Positions 28,842 to 38,416 are shown, counted from the stretch's first letter. The stretch is 64,000 nt of DNA from Pseudoduganella aquatica (GCF_009857595.1 NZ_WWCU01000002.1:124001-188000); one strand, 5' to 3'. The notes: generated by a model from the sequence alone, not told the origin. Program-made: numbers and translations.

Positions 28842-30041
28842 TCACTCCCGCTGCGATTGCGCTCGGATGGCGAGCAGGTAGAAGGCCAGCGAGGCCAGGG
28901 CTGCGGCCAGCAGCACCAGCAGCAGGATGGCGGGGGCGGCGTACCGCACCAGCCCGGCCACGGCCAGCGGCCCGGCGGCGCGCGCGATCAGCGCGGGGCC
29001 GGCCAGCGCGCCGGAGATGGCGCCGTAGTGGCGGCGCCCGAACATGGTCTGCGGGATGGTGCCGCGCACGATGGTGAGGATGCCGTTGCTCATCCCGTAC
29101 ATCATGCAGAACAGCGCGGCGGCCCAGGCGTGATGGCCGAACAGCAGCAGCGCGAGCAGGGCGGCCGGCAGGGAACAGAAGGTGATCTTGCCGATGGTGC
29201 GCGGCAGCGCGTGGCGGCCTATCGTCATTTCGCCGATGCGGCCCGCCACCTGCATGGGGCCGACCAGCGCGGCCAGCCACACCGCCAGCGTCGCGGCGTG
29301 GCCGTATTGCTGCAGCAGCGGGATCAGGTGCACGGACAGCGCGGAGAAGATGAAGCTGTTGGCGGAAAAGGCGAAGGCCAGCTTCCAGAAGGCCGGATGG
29401 CGGAGGGCTTCCTGCAGCGAGTGTTCGCGCGCCCCGGTGGCTGACGGGGCGGCGGGTGCTGCGGCGGCATGGGGCGGCAGCTGTTTGCCGGACGGTAGCA
29501 GCAAATGCAGCGGGAAGCTGAGGAGGAGCTGCGCTGCCGCGTAGACCAGGCAGGTGGCGCGCCAGCCGGCGTGCGCGTCCAGGTATTGCGTCAGCGGCCA
29601 CGAGACGGTGCTGGCGAAGCCGCCGAACAGGGTGAGCGTGGAGATGGCTTTGCGGCTGTCCATGCCGAACTGGCGGTTGATGGTGGCGAAGGCCGCTTCA
29701 TACATGGTCATGGCCATGGCGCATCCGAGCACGGTCCAGGCGGCGTAGTAGGCGGGCAGGCTGTGCACCTGGCTAAGCAGCGCGAAGCCCGCCGCGCCGA
29801 GCAGCGACCCCGCGCCCATCACGCCGCGCCCGCCGTGCCGGTCCAGCAGGGCGCCGATGGGCGTGGCGGCCAGGCCGGACACCAGCAAGCTCCAGGAAAA
29901 CGCGCCCACCACGGCCTCGCCGCGCCAGCCCATCTCGCGCTGGATTTCGGGCGCAAGGATGGCGATGGCGTAGTACAGCGCGCCCCAGGACATGATCTGC
30001 GTGCAAGCCAGGATAGCGAGAGTCTTCCAGCGTTGCGGCAT
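28842..30041 (-). CDS. MFS transporter
   Basis: A 399-residue inner-membrane carrier with about twelve hydrophobic segments. It shows the major-facilitator pattern, including the loop LLDRHGGRGVMGAGS between helices 2 and 3. It begins QIMSWGALYYAIAILAPEIQ, typical of the MFS subgroup that includes oxalate/formate-antiporter-like and uncharacterised permeases. Substrate unknown. It starts 10 bp after the NarL-type regulator stop, so the two are probably co-transcribed and the regulator may control it. Confidence 0.87.
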   Translation of the reverse strand: MPQRWKTLAILACTQIMSWGALYYAIAILAPEIQREMGWRGEAVVGAFSWSLLVSGLAATPIGALLDRHGGRGVMGAGSLLGAAGFALLSQVHSLPAYYAAWTVLGCAMAMTMYEAAFATINRQFGMDSRKAISTLTLFGGFASTVSWPLTQYLDAHAGWRATCLVYAAAQLLLSFPLHLLLPSGKQLPPHAAAAPAAPSATGAREHSLQEALRHPAFWKLAFAFSANSFIFSALSVHLIPLLQQYGHAATLAVWLAALVGPMQVAGRIGEMTIGRHALPRTIGKITFCSLPAALLALLLFGHHAWAAALFCMMYGMSNGILTIVRGTIPQTMFGRRHYGAISGALAGPALIARAAGPLAVAGLVRYAAPAILLLVLLAAALASLAFYLLAIRAQSQRE

Positions 30042-30051
30042 GCGGCGGGCC

Positions 30052-30681
30052 TTAAAGGTCGATAATGCCGCGCCGGATGGCGATGGTGACGGCGTGCGTG
30101 CGGTCGTTGGCGCCCAGCTTGGCCAGCAGGCCGCTCATGTGGGCCTTCACGGTTTCCTCGGCGATGCCCAGTTCCGCCGCCACGCGCCGGTTGGAATTGC
30201 CCAGCGCGACCAGGCGCAGCACGCTGATCTCGCGCGCCGTGAGCGCGTCGGCGGCGAAGTAGGCGGCCATCTCTGCGGCGATTTCGGGCGGTATGTGCTG
30301 CTGGCCCGCGTGGACTTTGCGTATGGTGTCCAGCAGGTCGGCGCGCAGCATGCTTTTCAGCAGATAGCCCGCCGCGCCGGCCTTCAGCGCGCGCAGTACC
30401 TGCACGTCGCCCTTGTAGGTGGTTAGCACGATGATGCGCGCTTGCGGATCGCCCGCGCGGATGGCGGCAATGGCGTCCAGGCCGCTCATGACCGGCATTT
30501 GCAGGTCCATCAGCGTCACGTCCGGGCGGTGCTGGCGGTACAGCTCCACCGCTTGCGCGCCGTTTTCGGCCTCCGCCACCAGCTCGATGTCCGCGCAGTG
30601 TTCAAGCACGGCCGCCAGCCCCTCGCGCAGCAAAGGATGGTCGTCGGCGACGAGAACTCGGATGGATTGCGGGCTGTTCAC
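30052..30681 (-). CDS. NarL/FixJ-type response regulator
   Basis: A 209-residue two-component regulator. Receiver domain at about 8-122 with the acidic pocket VLVADDHP, phospho-acceptor MDLQMPVMSG and the conserved Thr/Lys positions VLTTYKG and GYLLKSM. A C-terminal LuxR-type helix-turn-helix follows (LTAREISVLRLVALG, ELGIAEETVKAHMSGLLAKL). A GTG at 30681 is taken as the start, giving a standard length; the open frame continues upstream without domain content. No cognate kinase lies beside it. It is divergent from the winged-helix/ATPase regulator, with about 110 bp between them. Confidence 0.88.
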   Translation of the reverse strand: MNSPQSIRVLVADDHPLLREGLAAVLEHCADIELVAEAENGAQAVELYRQHRPDVTLMDLQMPVMSGLDAIAAIRAGDPQARIIVLTTYKGDVQVLRALKAGAAGYLLKSMLRADLLDTIRKVHAGQQHIPPEIAAEMAAYFAADALTAREISVLRLVALGNSNRRVAAELGIAEETVKAHMSGLLAKLGANDRTHAVTIAIRRGIIDL

Positions 30682-30793
30682 GGGTGATTGATTCGCTAAA
30701 AGCAATATTTTACACGAGACAACGGTGTTTTTACGTTCCGTATACCCCAATCGGGGGTAGGGCATTGTGCGCTGCGGCGTTACGCTGCTTTGC

Positions 30794-32218
30794 ATGGATA
30801 TATTGCTGGAACAGGATTTGGAGCCCCTTGCCTTCGGCCGTTATACGCTGCTGCCGGGGCGGGGCGAACTGCAGGCGGCGGGCGGCAGCCCCGTTGCGCT
30901 CGGCCCGCGCGCGACGGCGGTGCTGATGGCGCTGATCGCCGCGCGCGGCAGCGTGGTGAGCCAGAATAGCCTGCTGGCGCATGCCTGGCCTGGCCAGGAC
31001 ATCCACGCCAGCAATCTGCGGGTGCAGATTGCTGCGCTGCGCAAGGCCTTGGGCGAGGACCGCGAGCTGATCGGCACCGTGGCGGGACGCGGTTACGTGT
31101 TCACTGGCCGGCTGAGCGCAGTGCCCGCCGCCGTGCCGGACAGCCGCATGATACGGCCCTGCACCGGCCAGTTGCCCTTTCCGATGGCGGAGCTGATAGG
31201 CCGCGAGGCGCAGTTGCAGGACGCGCTGGCGCGCCTGGAACGCTGCCGCCTGCTCACGCTGGCCGGACCGGGAGGCATCGGCAAGACCCAGCTGGCGCTG
31301 GCGATGGCGCATCGGACTGCAGCTTTGGCCGCAGGCAGCGTGGCCTGGGCCGAGCTGGCGGATCTGCGCGACGGCTGCGGCGAACAGGACGTGGCGAAAG
31401 CGGTGGCGTGCGCGCTGGGGCTGGGGGCCGCTGCCGGTGTGGGCGCCGGCTTGCATGTTCCGGCCACGCTGGCGTCTTATATAGGCGAGCAGCCCATGCT
31501 GCTGGTGCTGGACAATTGCGAACATGTGGCGGACGCGGTGGCGGGGCTGGTGGAAGTGCTGCAGCAGCGCTGCCCGCAACTGCGCCTGCTGGCCACGAGC
31601 CGCCAGCCCTTGCTGGCCGCAGGCGAGACCGTGTGGCGCGTGCCGCCGCTGGCCGTGCCGAATCCGGATGTAGTGGACGGCGCGCATCTGCTGCAATACA
31701 GCGCGGTGCAGCTGTTCGTGGCGCGCGTGCGCGCGGCCGATAGCGGCTTTTGCCCGGCGCCGCGCGTGGCGGCGCAGATCGCGGCCATATGCAGAAGGCT
31801 GGAGGGGTTGCCGCTGGCGATAGAACTGGCTGCGGCCTGCGTGCCCGCCCTGGGCGTGGAGCAGACCGCTGCGGGATTGGACGACATGCTGCGGCTGCTG
31901 CGCCGTGGCCGCCGCAACGCGCCGGTGCGGCACCAGTCCATGCGCGCGGCGCTGGACTGGAGCTATGCCTTGCTGGCCGAGCCGATGCGCTGCGCCTTGC
32001 GGCATCTGGCGACGCTGCCGGACGGTTTTTCGCTGGAGGGGGCGGTGGCGGCATTGGCGCCGCAGGGTTTGTCCTCGTTCGAGGCGATTGATGCGCTGGC
32101 GGGACTGGTGGCGCATTCGCTGGCGCAGGTGGACCACAGCGGCACGCCGCCGCGCTATCGCCTGTCCACCACCACGCGGGCCTACGCGCTGGAGCTGCGC
32201 GGCGGCGGGGAAAACTGA
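30794..32218 (+). CDS. Winged-helix transcriptional regulator with NB-ARC-like ATPase
   Basis: A 474-residue regulator. An OmpR-type winged helix lies at about 12-105 (NLRVQIAALRKALGEDRELI, GTVAGRGYVFTGRL). A P-loop ATPase related to the STAND/NB-ARC class follows: Walker A AGPGGIGKTQLALAMAHR near 158, Walker B MLLVLDNCEHV near 235, then LLATSRQPLLAAGE and LEGLPLAIELAAA. Most relatives known to me carry a long C-terminal TPR or helical sensor region (800-1000 residues). Here the protein stops just after the ATPase and is 1 bp from the convergent Sel1 gene, so it is a short or truncated form. Start: ATG 30794, chosen over a GTG nine codons upstream. Confidence 0.82.
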   Translation: MDILLEQDLEPLAFGRYTLLPGRGELQAAGGSPVALGPRATAVLMALIAARGSVVSQNSLLAHAWPGQDIHASNLRVQIAALRKALGEDRELIGTVAGRGYVFTGRLSAVPAAVPDSRMIRPCTGQLPFPMAELIGREAQLQDALARLERCRLLTLAGPGGIGKTQLALAMAHRTAALAAGSVAWAELADLRDGCGEQDVAKAVACALGLGAAAGVGAGLHVPATLASYIGEQPMLLVLDNCEHVADAVAGLVEVLQQRCPQLRLLATSRQPLLAAGETVWRVPPLAVPNPDVVDGAHLLQYSAVQLFVARVRAADSGFCPAPRVAAQIAAICRRLEGLPLAIELAAACVPALGVEQTAAGLDDMLRLLRRGRRNAPVRHQSMRAALDWSYALLAEPMRCALRHLATLPDGFSLEGAVAALAPQGLSSFEAIDALAGLVAHSLAQVDHSGTPPRYRLSTTTRAYALELRGGGEN

Positions 32219-32219
32219 C

Positions 32220-33002
32220 TCAGTACTTGTTCCAGTTATTGCGCCGGTGCTCGGACGCTTCCTTGAGCAAATGGCCGGCGCGCTGCGCATCGTCGTTTTG
32301 AACGGCCAGCGCCAGGTCTTGCAGCGCCGGCGGATACTCATGCTCGGCCGCTTCCTCCAGCCATTTCAAGCCTTTGCGCTCGTCGCGCTCCACGCCCACG
32401 CCGTAGCGGTAGGCGTTGGACAGCAAGAACATCGCATGCGCATTGCCCAGCTCACTGGCCACCGCCAGCCACTGCACGGACACCGCCGCATCCTTGCGCA
32501 CGCCTTCGCCATTGGCCGCCATCTGGCCCAGCGTGAGCGCCGCCTTGGCGTGCCGGCCCTCGGCGGCCTGCCGATACCAGGGCCAGGCCCGCGCGGGCTG
32601 TCCGGCCTGCGCCGGACCGCCCGCGCGCAGCAGCTCGCCGAGCTGGAAAGCCGCTTCCACGTCCCCCGCGCGCGCCGCGTGCTCCAGCAGCTGGCGCGCC
32701 GCGCCCAGGCGCTCCGGCTGCTTGCGGTACAGCGTGCCCAGCTCGCGCTCGGCCACCGGCAGGCCTTGCCGCGCCCAGCGTTGCAGCTGCTGGCGCGCTT
32801 CGGGACTGCCGGTCTGCGACGCCGACATGGCCGCCGCCTCTATCTGTGCGGAGGAGGGCGGCGCATCCGGCCCAGCGGCCGACCGGCTTGCTCCCGCCCC
32901 CGCCGGCGTGGCGGCGCCGTGCATGCTCCACGCCAGCACGGCGCCCGCCAGCACCACCGATGCACCCGCCAGCAGATGTGTGCTTTTCATGGCGGGTTTC
33001 AC
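32220..33002 (-). CDS. Sel1/TPR-like repeat protein, membrane-anchored or exported
   Basis: A 260-residue protein with one N-terminal hydrophobic segment (LLAGASVVLAGAVLAWSM) that is a signal anchor or signal peptide, a Pro/Ala linker, and several Sel1-type helical repeats from about 85 (AERELGTLYR; AAFQLGELLRAGG; AALTLGQMAANGEGVRKDAA; AMFLLSNAYRYGVGVERDE). Such repeats mediate protein contacts. The GTG at 33002 overlaps the upstream stop (GTGA), implying coupling to the phosphodiesterase gene; the ATG at 32990 is an alternative start. A periplasmic partner role for the neighbour is inference. Confidence 0.8.
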   Translation of the reverse strand: MKPAMKSTHLLAGASVVLAGAVLAWSMHGAATPAGAGASRSAAGPDAPPSSAQIEAAAMSASQTGSPEARQQLQRWARQGLPVAERELGTLYRKQPERLGAARQLLEHAARAGDVEAAFQLGELLRAGGPAQAGQPARAWPWYRQAAEGRHAKAALTLGQMAANGEGVRKDAAVSVQWLAVASELGNAHAMFLLSNAYRYGVGVERDERKGLKWLEEAAEHEYPPALQDLALAVQNDDAQRAGHLLKEASEHRRNNWNKY

Positions 33003-35116
33003 TTGCTCAGGTCCACCGTGTACTTGGCGAAGCCGCTGGCGTCCAGGCCGCCTTCCGCCGTCACGCCCGCCAGGCCGCTGGCCCTGGCTTGCGCCAGGTG
33101 TCCCGGCGCCGAGCGCAGGATCACCGGACCGGCCGTCGCCACCTTCACAAAGCTCCAGCTGCGCGCGCTGCCGTTGGCCGCCAGCGTGACCTTGCCGCTG
33201 CTCTTGCCCAGCGCTTGCAGGTAGTTGCTCACCACGGTCTGGTTGGCGTCCGGCGACTTGATGATGGTCTTGCTGCCGTCGATGCCGGGCACCGCGCCGC
33301 CGCCGCCCGCGCGGTAGTCGTTGGTGGCGACGATGAAGTCGTCCCCGTCCGCCACGGCCTTGCCTTTGTAGGTCAGGCCGACAATGCGGCTGCCGCCCGG
33401 CTTGGTCACGTCGATCTGGTACTTCAGCTCATTGTTCTCGGCGTAGAACACGTCGTAGTTGTAGATGGTGCCGTAGCTCGGCACCAGGTCCTGTTCGGCG
33501 GTCCTGGCCGGGTCGATCTGGCCGAACTGGCGCGCGGCCGTTTCCAGCCAGGCTTTCAGGTCCGAGCCCTTGATCTTCACCGCCTGCAGGTTGTTATTGC
33601 TGTACAGGTAAAGGTCGCCCGGATTGCGCACCTGCAGGCCCACCGGCGCTGCCGCGCTGGCGCCCGGCGCCACGTCGGTGAAGTCCGAAGGACCGTTGCG
33701 GCCGGCCTTGAACGGCGCGCTGCACGAGATCACGGGAATGGACTTGTAGCCGGCCAGCGTGGCGTCCGTGCTGGTGGCGATGAAGTTCTTCACGTAGTCG
33801 ATCTGCGCCTGGTTCACCAGCTGGATGGCGCTCACGTCGCCGGCCAGCGCGAAGTAGGCCGACATCTGGAAGTCCGTGCTCACGCCCAGCGGCTGCTTGG
33901 CGTAGGCGATCGTGGCGGCATGCTCGCTGGCCACTTGCGCGGCGATGGCCGGGTCGGCGTTCACATTGGTCACGCCGTCCGTGTACTTGAAGCCGCGCGA
34001 CTCCACCGTGGTCTTGCCCGGCTGGACCACCCACTTGTTGCCCTGGTAGACCAGGTCCATCTTGATAATGCCCAGGCGGCGTCCCCAGCTCTGCGCCATC
34101 ACCGTGGGCACGCCGTTGACGAAGCCCTTCACGCCGTCCACATTGGCGCTGGCGGGCAGCGCGGTGAAGGACGGGTCCAGCGCGGCGGCGCCGGTCTCTT
34201 TCCCTTTCGGGAAGATCAGGTGCGAGTGGCCTATCATCAGCGCGTCGATGTCCATGCCGGGCGCGGTCAGGTGGTAGCTGGCGTTCTCCATTTTCGGGCT
34301 GTAGGTGCTGGAGTCCAGGCCGCCGTGCGACAGCGCCACCACCAGGTCGGCGCCTTTGCCGCGCAGCTCGGGCACGTATTTGCGCGCCGCTTCCACCGCG
34401 CCGTTGACGGCCACTTTGCCGGCCAGGTTCTTCTGGTCCCATTCCAGGATTTGCGGCGGCACAAAGCTCATCACGCCGATATTGAGCTTCACGCTCACCG
34501 GCTTGCCGTCCGGGCCGGTGCCCTTGAACTCGCGCGCCAGCAGGCTGTATGGCGAGAAGATAGGCTTGCCGCTGGCCACGCCGTCCACATTGGTCAGCAC
34601 CAGCGGGAAGGCGGGGGCGCCGCAGTTGCCGGCCGGCTTGCTCACGCCGGGCACGCCGAATTCGGTATTGGTCACCTGGCTCAGATAGGGCAGGCCGTAG
34701 TTGAATTCGTGGTTGCCCATGCCGCCCGCGTCGAACTTCATGGCGTTCATGGCTTTGTGGATGGCCAGCGTGGCGCTGCACGGCACCGGCGTGGTGACGG
34801 CCTGCAGGTCGCCCAGCAGCGTGCCCTGGATGGTGTCGCCGTTGTCGAGCAGGATGTTGTTGGGGAACTCGGCGCGCGCCGCCTGCACCAGCGTGGAGGT
34901 GCGCTCCACGCCCAGCGAGGTGTCCTCGGACAGCGAGTAATAGTTGTAGCTCATGACGTTGGCGTGCAGGTCGGTGGTCTCCAGCAGGGCCAGCGTGACG
35001 GTGGTGCCTTCGGCGTAGGCCGGCGCCGCAGCGGCGGGCGGCGCGTCGCCGTTGTTGGAACAGCCGGCCAAACCCGCTGCAGCCAGCGCTGCCAGCAATA
35101 CCTTATTCTTTGTCAT
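32999..35116 (-). CDS. cpdB: 2',3'-cyclic-nucleotide 2'-phosphodiesterase/3'-nucleotidase lipoprotein
   Basis: Releases nucleosides and phosphate from 2',3'-cyclic nucleotides and 3'-nucleotides outside the cytoplasm. 705 residues from ATG 35116; the lipobox LAAAGLAGC puts the lipidated Cys at 19, so this is a lipoprotein form of a normally soluble periplasmic enzyme. The metallophosphatase domain shows LLETTDLHANVM, NILLDNGDTIQGT, GMGNHEFNYG, LSHGG and IGHSHLIFP; the 5'-nucleotidase C-terminal domain shows DLYLYSNNNLQAVKI and FIVATNDYRAGGGG. It is coupled to the Sel1 gene. An RNase T2 and AMP nucleosidase elsewhere in the window could supply related steps. Confidence 0.92.
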   Translation of the reverse strand: MTKNKVLLAALAAAGLAGCSNNGDAPPAAAAPAYAEGTTVTLALLETTDLHANVMSYNYYSLSEDTSLGVERTSTLVQAARAEFPNNILLDNGDTIQGTLLGDLQAVTTPVPCSATLAIHKAMNAMKFDAGGMGNHEFNYGLPYLSQVTNTEFGVPGVSKPAGNCGAPAFPLVLTNVDGVASGKPIFSPYSLLAREFKGTGPDGKPVSVKLNIGVMSFVPPQILEWDQKNLAGKVAVNGAVEAARKYVPELRGKGADLVVALSHGGLDSSTYSPKMENASYHLTAPGMDIDALMIGHSHLIFPKGKETGAAALDPSFTALPASANVDGVKGFVNGVPTVMAQSWGRRLGIIKMDLVYQGNKWVVQPGKTTVESRGFKYTDGVTNVNADPAIAAQVASEHAATIAYAKQPLGVSTDFQMSAYFALAGDVSAIQLVNQAQIDYVKNFIATSTDATLAGYKSIPVISCSAPFKAGRNGPSDFTDVAPGASAAAPVGLQVRNPGDLYLYSNNNLQAVKIKGSDLKAWLETAARQFGQIDPARTAEQDLVPSYGTIYNYDVFYAENNELKYQIDVTKPGGSRIVGLTYKGKAVADGDDFIVATNDYRAGGGGAVPGIDGSKTIIKSPDANQTVVSNYLQALGKSSGKVTLAANGSARSWSFVKVATAGPVILRSAPGHLAQARASGLAGVTAEGGLDASGFAKYTVDLSK

Positions 35117-35214
35117 TGCAGTGATTCCGTCAGTTGATAACGGCGCGACTCTACATTGAGCAAGTGACAAGAGCGTGACATGGAAGTGAGCCGGGATTCA
35201 CCCGGCGTGACCCG

Positions 35215-35589
35215 CTAGCGCGGCTTGCACGGCTCCAGCGCGATGCCGTAGCGGGCCGCCACGGCGCGCCACTGCGCATCGCAGGGCAGGGCGGCCAGGG
35301 CGGCATTCAGGCTGGCCAGCAAGTCCTTGCGGTGCGGGCCGACAAACAGCCGCCGCGTGAACGGCGCCACGCCCGGCTCGGGCTCGGCCTCCAGATGTCC
35401 GGCGAACTCCGGTTCGCCCGCCATGCTGCCGTAGAGCAGGCGGTTCATCTGCGTGAAATCGATACGGCCTGCAGCGAGTTTTAGCAGGTTGCTGCGCTCG
35501 CCATTGGTGTCCTGGCGCACCACCAGCTCGGCGGCCAGTCCGCCGCCGCCGTCGAGCACGAAGGGTACGCCTGCGTTCCCTGATATCAA
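35215..35589 (-). pseudogene. C-terminal remnant of a periplasmic solute-binding protein
   Basis: The 124 codons resemble the C-terminal half of a PBPb-type amino-acid-like binding protein (LAAGRIDFTQMNRLLYGSM, TRRLFVGPHRKDLLASLN, DAQWRAVAARYGI). There is no signal peptide or N-terminal lobe, the only start is a TTG, and the sequence upstream is the AT-rich promoter region of the TonB receptor. Full-length relatives are about 230-280 residues, so roughly the first half has been lost. It is probably not functional. Confidence 0.7.
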
Positions 35590-35594
35590 AAGCG

Positions 35595-35622
35595 GTATCG
35601 AAAACCGTTAAAAATTGATTGG
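35595..35622. promoter_or_regulatory. Promoter motif shared with 45904-45931
   Basis: A 28-bp element starting GTATCGA and ending ATTGATTGG lies 84 bp before the TonB receptor start. The same length element with 20 of 28 identical bases lies upstream of the arabinonate dehydratase gene (45904-45931). It is a candidate binding site for a regulator shared by the two halves of the arabinose locus. Confidence 0.4.
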
Positions 35623-35706
35623 ATTGTATTCACTCCACCCCATAAGATGGTTTCCTAAGCGGCATTGCTCACGAGCTTGCTCATAACTAAAACAGACGGA
35701 GACCTT

Positions 35707-38322
35707 ATGGAACACGCTATCGGCCCGATTGCGGCCAAGCCCTATACTTTTATCTTGAAAGCTTCTGTCGGCTCACTGTTGGCGGCCGGCCTGCTGAGCA
35801 CTGCTTCGGTGTGGGCGCAGGAAGCCGCACCGGCCGCGCAGGACGGCGTGAACGGCTCCGTGGTGACCGTGAGCGGCGTGCGCAAAGCGGCCCAGAGCGC
35901 GCAAACCATCAAGCGCAACGCCGATGAAGTGATCGACACCATCGTGGCCGAAGAAGCCGGAAAATTCCCGGACAAGAACGTGGCCGAAGTGCTGGGCCGC
36001 GTGTCCGGCGTGCAGCTGCGCCGCGAATCGGGCGAAGCCAGCTCCATCATCGTGCGCGGGCTTCCCGGCCTGGTCACCCTGCTGAACGGCCGCGAGATCT
36101 ACACGGCCCGCGACCGCAGCCTGTTCCTGGCCGATATTCCGACCACCATGCTGCAGCGCGTAGACGTGTACAAGACCCAGAGCGCGGACATGGTCGAAGG
36201 CGGCACCGCCGGCGTGATCGACGTGCGCACTTCGCGCCCCTTCGACTTCAAGGGCTTCACCGCCAACGTGGCCGGCCGCGTGGAAAACCGCGACAAGGCC
36301 AAGACCAACGACCCGCAAGTGTCGGGCATGGTCTCGAACCGCTGGAAGACCGGCTTCGGCGACGTCGGCGCGCTGCTCGGGCTGTCCTACCAGAAGGGCA
36401 ACTACCACGACGAAGTGACATGGAGCGCGCCGCCGGCCCACCTGGTGCCGGGCGACCCCGCCGCCACCGGTCCGATCGACCTGGGCCACGTGAACGCGCT
36501 GGGCAAGCGGGTGCGCCTGTCGGCCAACTGGGCCGTGCAATGGCGTCCGTCGCGCACCGTGGAACTGTATTCGGAAGGCTGGTCGACCCGCATCGACCAC
36601 GACATGGAGCGCCAGTTCTTCCTGGCCGGCGTGGGCTGGAATCCTAATTCGACCTACACCTTCTTCCCCGGCACCAAGCAGGTGGCCACGGTCACGTCGA
36701 CCAATCCGAACGGCCTGTTCTCGCTGAGCTCCAACCAGGCTCCGCAGGACGATTCCGAAAGCCACCAGGGCGCCATCGGTGCGCGCTGGGACGTGACCCC
36801 GGACCTGCGCCTGACCACCGAGTTCTCGCGCGTCAACAGCCGCTGGAAGCAGGAAATGCCTATCCTGGACCTGAACGCCAGCCCGACCAAGATCGAAGGC
36901 AGCACCTACGTCAACGGCGGCGCCTACTTCAACTACCCGGGTTACGACATGACCAACCCGGCCAACTACAAGATGGGCGCCCTGATCGACAACTGGCAGG
37001 CTGCGGGCGGCCAGTCGAACGACTGGCGCGCCGACGCCATCTATAACAATGGCGAAGAGAGCTTCTTCCGCGAATTCAGCGGCGGCGTGCGCCTGGCCCA
37101 GCGCAAGGCCAGCTACCAGCACGAGAGCAACAACTTCCTGCCGGCGCCGGCAGGCCTGCCTGCCCCGGCCTCGATCCCCGGCCTGCTGTGCCCATCCATG
37201 CAGCTGGCCAACGACTACGGCATGAACCAGTGGCAAGTGGCCTGCGCCGGCTACCTGCATGGCAAACTCGACCAGCTGCGCAAGATGTATGGCCGCGACG
37301 GCAGGACCGCGCCCGATCCGTACTCGCTGTTCCGCAACGGCGAGGACACCACCGCCTTCTACGGCAAGACCCGCTTCGGCTTCGACGCCTTCGGCTTGCA
37401 GTTCGACGGCACTGCCGGCGTGCGCGTGGTGCGCACCGACCTGAACGTGAACGGTTTCAGCAACATCAACGGCAATCCGGTGGCGGTCAACCGCGACGTG
37501 TCCTCGACCGACGTGCTGCCGAATATGACCCTGAAAGCGACCCTGCGCAAAGACCTGATTGCCCGCTTCACTGCCGGCAAGGCGGTCCAGCGCCCGGCCT
37601 TCGGCGACTTCAACCCGGGCGTTTCGCTGGGCACCACGCCGGACGGCGAAGGCATCTACGGCGGCAACGGCGGCAATCCGGACCTCAAGCCGATCACCGG
37701 CAAGAACATGGACGCGGCGCTGGAATGGTACTTCGCGCCGACCGGCAGCGTGACCGCCACCGTGTTCCAGCACAAGTTCGAGGACTACGTGATCCGCCGC
37801 CTGAGCCTGGAGCAGATCGACGGCAAGACCTATCGCATGGACCGTCCGCGCAACGTCAACGACGGCCAGCTGGAAGGCATCGAACTGGGCTACCGCCAGT
37901 TCTACGACTTCCTGCCCGGCTGGCTGGGCGGCTTCGGCCTGGAGGCGAACTACACCTATATGAAGGGCTACCTGATGGAGGACGGCAAGCGCAACCCCTT
38001 CCAGGGCATGTCCAAGAACGCCTACAACATCGTCGGCCTGTATGAGCGCGGCCCCTGGTCGGCGCGCCTGGCCTACAACTGGCGCAGCCGCTTCGTGGAC
38101 ACCTACAACTACCGCGCCCTGGGCCTGGACCTGATCGTCGATCCGATCAAGACCGCCGATGCGTCGCTGTCATACAAGATCAACGACAACATGGGCGTGA
38201 CGCTGGACGTGGAGAATCTGCTGGATCGTACCTACAACGACTACCACGGCATTCCGACCAACCCGCGCGACGTGCGCCGCTACGACCGCACCGTCGGCCT
38301 GTCGCTGCGCTGGAAGATGTAA
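35707..38322 (+). CDS. TonB-dependent receptor, TIGR01782-type (carbohydrate uptake)
   Basis: An outer-membrane receptor of 871 residues of the Xanthomonas/Caulobacter type that usually imports oligosaccharides. GGAGACCTT precedes the ATG at 35707. The signal sequence is long and ends near ASVWAQE. The plug starts with TIVAEEAGKFPDKNVAEVLG and RVSGVQLRRESGEASSIIVR, both diagnostic of this subfamily, then TMLQRVDVYKTQSADMVEGG. A beta-barrel fills the rest, ending VGLSLRWKM. It leads a four-gene run (receptor, symporter, GH43, epimerase), so an arabinose-containing oligosaccharide is the likely cargo (inference from context). Confidence 0.92.
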   Translation: MEHAIGPIAAKPYTFILKASVGSLLAAGLLSTASVWAQEAAPAAQDGVNGSVVTVSGVRKAAQSAQTIKRNADEVIDTIVAEEAGKFPDKNVAEVLGRVSGVQLRRESGEASSIIVRGLPGLVTLLNGREIYTARDRSLFLADIPTTMLQRVDVYKTQSADMVEGGTAGVIDVRTSRPFDFKGFTANVAGRVENRDKAKTNDPQVSGMVSNRWKTGFGDVGALLGLSYQKGNYHDEVTWSAPPAHLVPGDPAATGPIDLGHVNALGKRVRLSANWAVQWRPSRTVELYSEGWSTRIDHDMERQFFLAGVGWNPNSTYTFFPGTKQVATVTSTNPNGLFSLSSNQAPQDDSESHQGAIGARWDVTPDLRLTTEFSRVNSRWKQEMPILDLNASPTKIEGSTYVNGGAYFNYPGYDMTNPANYKMGALIDNWQAAGGQSNDWRADAIYNNGEESFFREFSGGVRLAQRKASYQHESNNFLPAPAGLPAPASIPGLLCPSMQLANDYGMNQWQVACAGYLHGKLDQLRKMYGRDGRTAPDPYSLFRNGEDTTAFYGKTRFGFDAFGLQFDGTAGVRVVRTDLNVNGFSNINGNPVAVNRDVSSTDVLPNMTLKATLRKDLIARFTAGKAVQRPAFGDFNPGVSLGTTPDGEGIYGGNGGNPDLKPITGKNMDAALEWYFAPTGSVTATVFQHKFEDYVIRRLSLEQIDGKTYRMDRPRNVNDGQLEGIELGYRQFYDFLPGWLGGFGLEANYTYMKGYLMEDGKRNPFQGMSKNAYNIVGLYERGPWSARLAYNWRSRFVDTYNYRALGLDLIVDPIKTADASLSYKINDNMGVTLDVENLLDRTYNDYHGIPTNPRDVRRYDRTVGLSLRWKM

Positions 38323-38416
38323 GCAGCGCAGTGCCTGATGGCGTATTCCGCCGCGAGCCGCCGAGGCAGTCAGCCCCGGCGGCTTTTGCAATTGATATGT
38401 GAGGATCGGACCAGAC

